Shown here piece after piece: positions 5,447-6,132 of a stretch of DNA of 6,132 nt. The stretch lies in assembly GCA_034436295.1 (NCBI GenBank), contig DAOTVT010000291.1, forward strand, positions 1 through 6,132, given 5' to 3'. Position 1 is the first letter of the stretch. Every line of letters begins with the position of its first letter. The notes beneath the pieces were generated by a model. That model was given only the letters and a program-made list of their open reading frames with translations. It searched no databases and had not been told where the DNA came from. The stretch comes from DTLA01 sp034436295. Its GTDB lineage: Bacteria > Chloroflexota > Anaerolineae > DTLA01. Position numbers and translations under genes: made by a program.

Positions 5447-6132
5447 CTACCGCTCCACAAGCGCCCTGGCCAGGATGCGCCGCACCTCGTCGCGGTCCTT
5501 GGTGGCGAAGTACCAGTCTATGGTGCGCTTCAAGCCATCCTTGAAAGCCACCTGCGGCTCCCAGCCCAGCAGACGCCTGGCCAGCGAGTTGTCGGCCACG
5601 CGGTTCATCGGCCCGGTCGGCATGTCGGGGCGCAGGCGAATCTCGGCCTTGTGCCCCGTGTATTCCAGCACCATGCGCACGGCATCTATCACCCGCACCC
5701 GCTCCATCGTCCCCAGGTTGACCGCCGTGCCGTCGTCTATCTTCTCGCCGGCGAGGAGCGTGCCCCGGACGATGTCGTCCACATAGGTCCAGTTGCGAAC
5801 CTGGTTGCCATCGCCCCAGACCTCAAACGGATTCTCGCCGACGAACGCCCGCGCGATCATGGCGATGACCGCATGGTTCTCCTTGCCGCGCGGCCCATAG
5901 ACGGTGAAGTATCTACACGAGGCCCCCTTTATCCCGTACTCGCGGCAGTAGGCCTGCAACGTCAGTTCGTTCATGAGTTTGGACCAGCCGTAGAGGTTGT
6001 CGGCATCGTAGGGGGGCTTCACCAAATCTTCGGTGAGGTACAGGTCCCGATTGGGGTCGGTCTGAAGGTAGTTCGGATACACGCAGCCCGACGAGGCATA
6101 CACGACCTTCTCCACGCCCGCACGGCGCGCTT
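5447..6132 (-). CDS. Nucleotide-sugar epimerase/dehydratase (extended SDR), 5' part missing
   Basis: The C-terminal two-thirds of an NAD(P)-dependent extended short-chain dehydrogenase that alters a nucleotide-sugar. The frame stays open to the right edge (RRAGVEKVVYASSGC), so the Rossmann GxxGxxG half, roughly 90-110 residues, lies outside. The GTG at 6115 is an internal Val codon, not the start. Visible signatures are YASSGCVYP (Ser at about 6092), the catalytic Tyr/Lys pair YGWSK (5992-5978), CRYFTVYGPRG, and FEVWGDGNQVRNWTYVDDI, whose Arg and Asp residues contact substrate in the family. GWEPQVAFKDGLKRTIDWY is the usual C-terminal end. The Cys after SSG resembles the SSxCxYP motif of GDP-fucose synthase and GDP-mannose 3,5-epimerase rather than the Thr of GalE, but the substrate remains open. 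It is followed at once by the GT26 gene, so it probably makes or tailors a sugar for the same glycan. Confidence 0.93.
   Translation of the reverse strand, partial: ARRAGVEKVVYASSGCVYPNYLQTDPNRDLYLTEDLVKPPYDADNLYGWSKLMNELTLQAYCREYGIKGASCRYFTVYGPRGKENHAVIAMIARAFVGENPFEVWGDGNQVRNWTYVDDIVRGTLLAGEKIDDGTAVNLGTMERVRVIDAVRMVLEYTGHKAEIRLRPDMPTGPMNRVADNSLARRLLGWEPQVAFKDGLKRTIDWYFATKDRDEVRRILARALVER
5453..5456 (-). promoter_or_regulatory. Ribosome binding site of the GT26 gene inside the epimerase end
   Basis: On the minus strand GGAG lies within the last codons of the epimerase gene (Val-Glu-Arg-stop), six bases before the GT26 ATG. Its position supports the chosen start and translational coupling across the zero-gap TAGATG junction. 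Confidence 0.6.

Overview
This window comes from a visibly GC-rich bacterial chromosome. The best guess is Chloroflexota, in or near Anaerolineae. The inference rests on a sigma factor/DUF5667-DUF5666 gene pair with a Pro/Thr-rich tail, GC-rich codon use, and a gene that begins directly after a TACAAT-type -10 box. No rRNA or other phylogenetic marker is present, so the placement is a family-level inference only.

Layout, left to right. Positions 1-159 are non-coding and begin with a GC palindrome and a G-tract run that look like one half of a palindromic intergenic repeat cut by the window edge. Positions 160-3344 (minus strand) are a two-gene operon. An ECF RNA polymerase sigma factor (2784-3344) overlaps by 4 bp (ATGA) a large single-pass membrane protein (160-2787). 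That protein has a DUF5667 region, about six DUF5666-like beta modules and a roughly 200-residue Pro/Thr-rich tail, and it is the likely anti-sigma or sensor partner. Positions 3345-3477 are a compact divergent control region. It holds two good housekeeping-type promoters facing away from each other with abutting -35 boxes, a perfect 12-bp palindrome next to the leftward -10, and a predicted hairpin at the 5' end of the sigma mRNA. Positions 3478-4659 (plus strand) encode a GT4-type glycosyltransferase that is probably translated from a leaderless mRNA. Positions 4676-6132 (minus strand, convergent with the GT4 gene, 16-bp gap) are the end of another operon: a nucleotide-sugar epimerase/dehydratase cut by the right edge, followed with no spacer (TAGATG) by a WecB/TagA/CpsF (GT26) glycosyltransferase.

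Together, the right half is part of a surface polysaccharide or glycolipid locus: a nucleotide-sugar modifying enzyme and two glycosyltransferases. The left half is an envelope-facing sigma/anti-sigma module. The sigma operon shares its promoter region with the GT4 gene, so co-regulation of envelope signalling and glycan synthesis is plausible but not shown.

The most noteworthy signals are the divergent promoter/palindrome/hairpin block at 3367-3471, the unusual architecture of the anti-sigma-like protein, and the repeats in its tail. I see no CRISPR array, tRNA, rRNA, transposase or clear new defence system.
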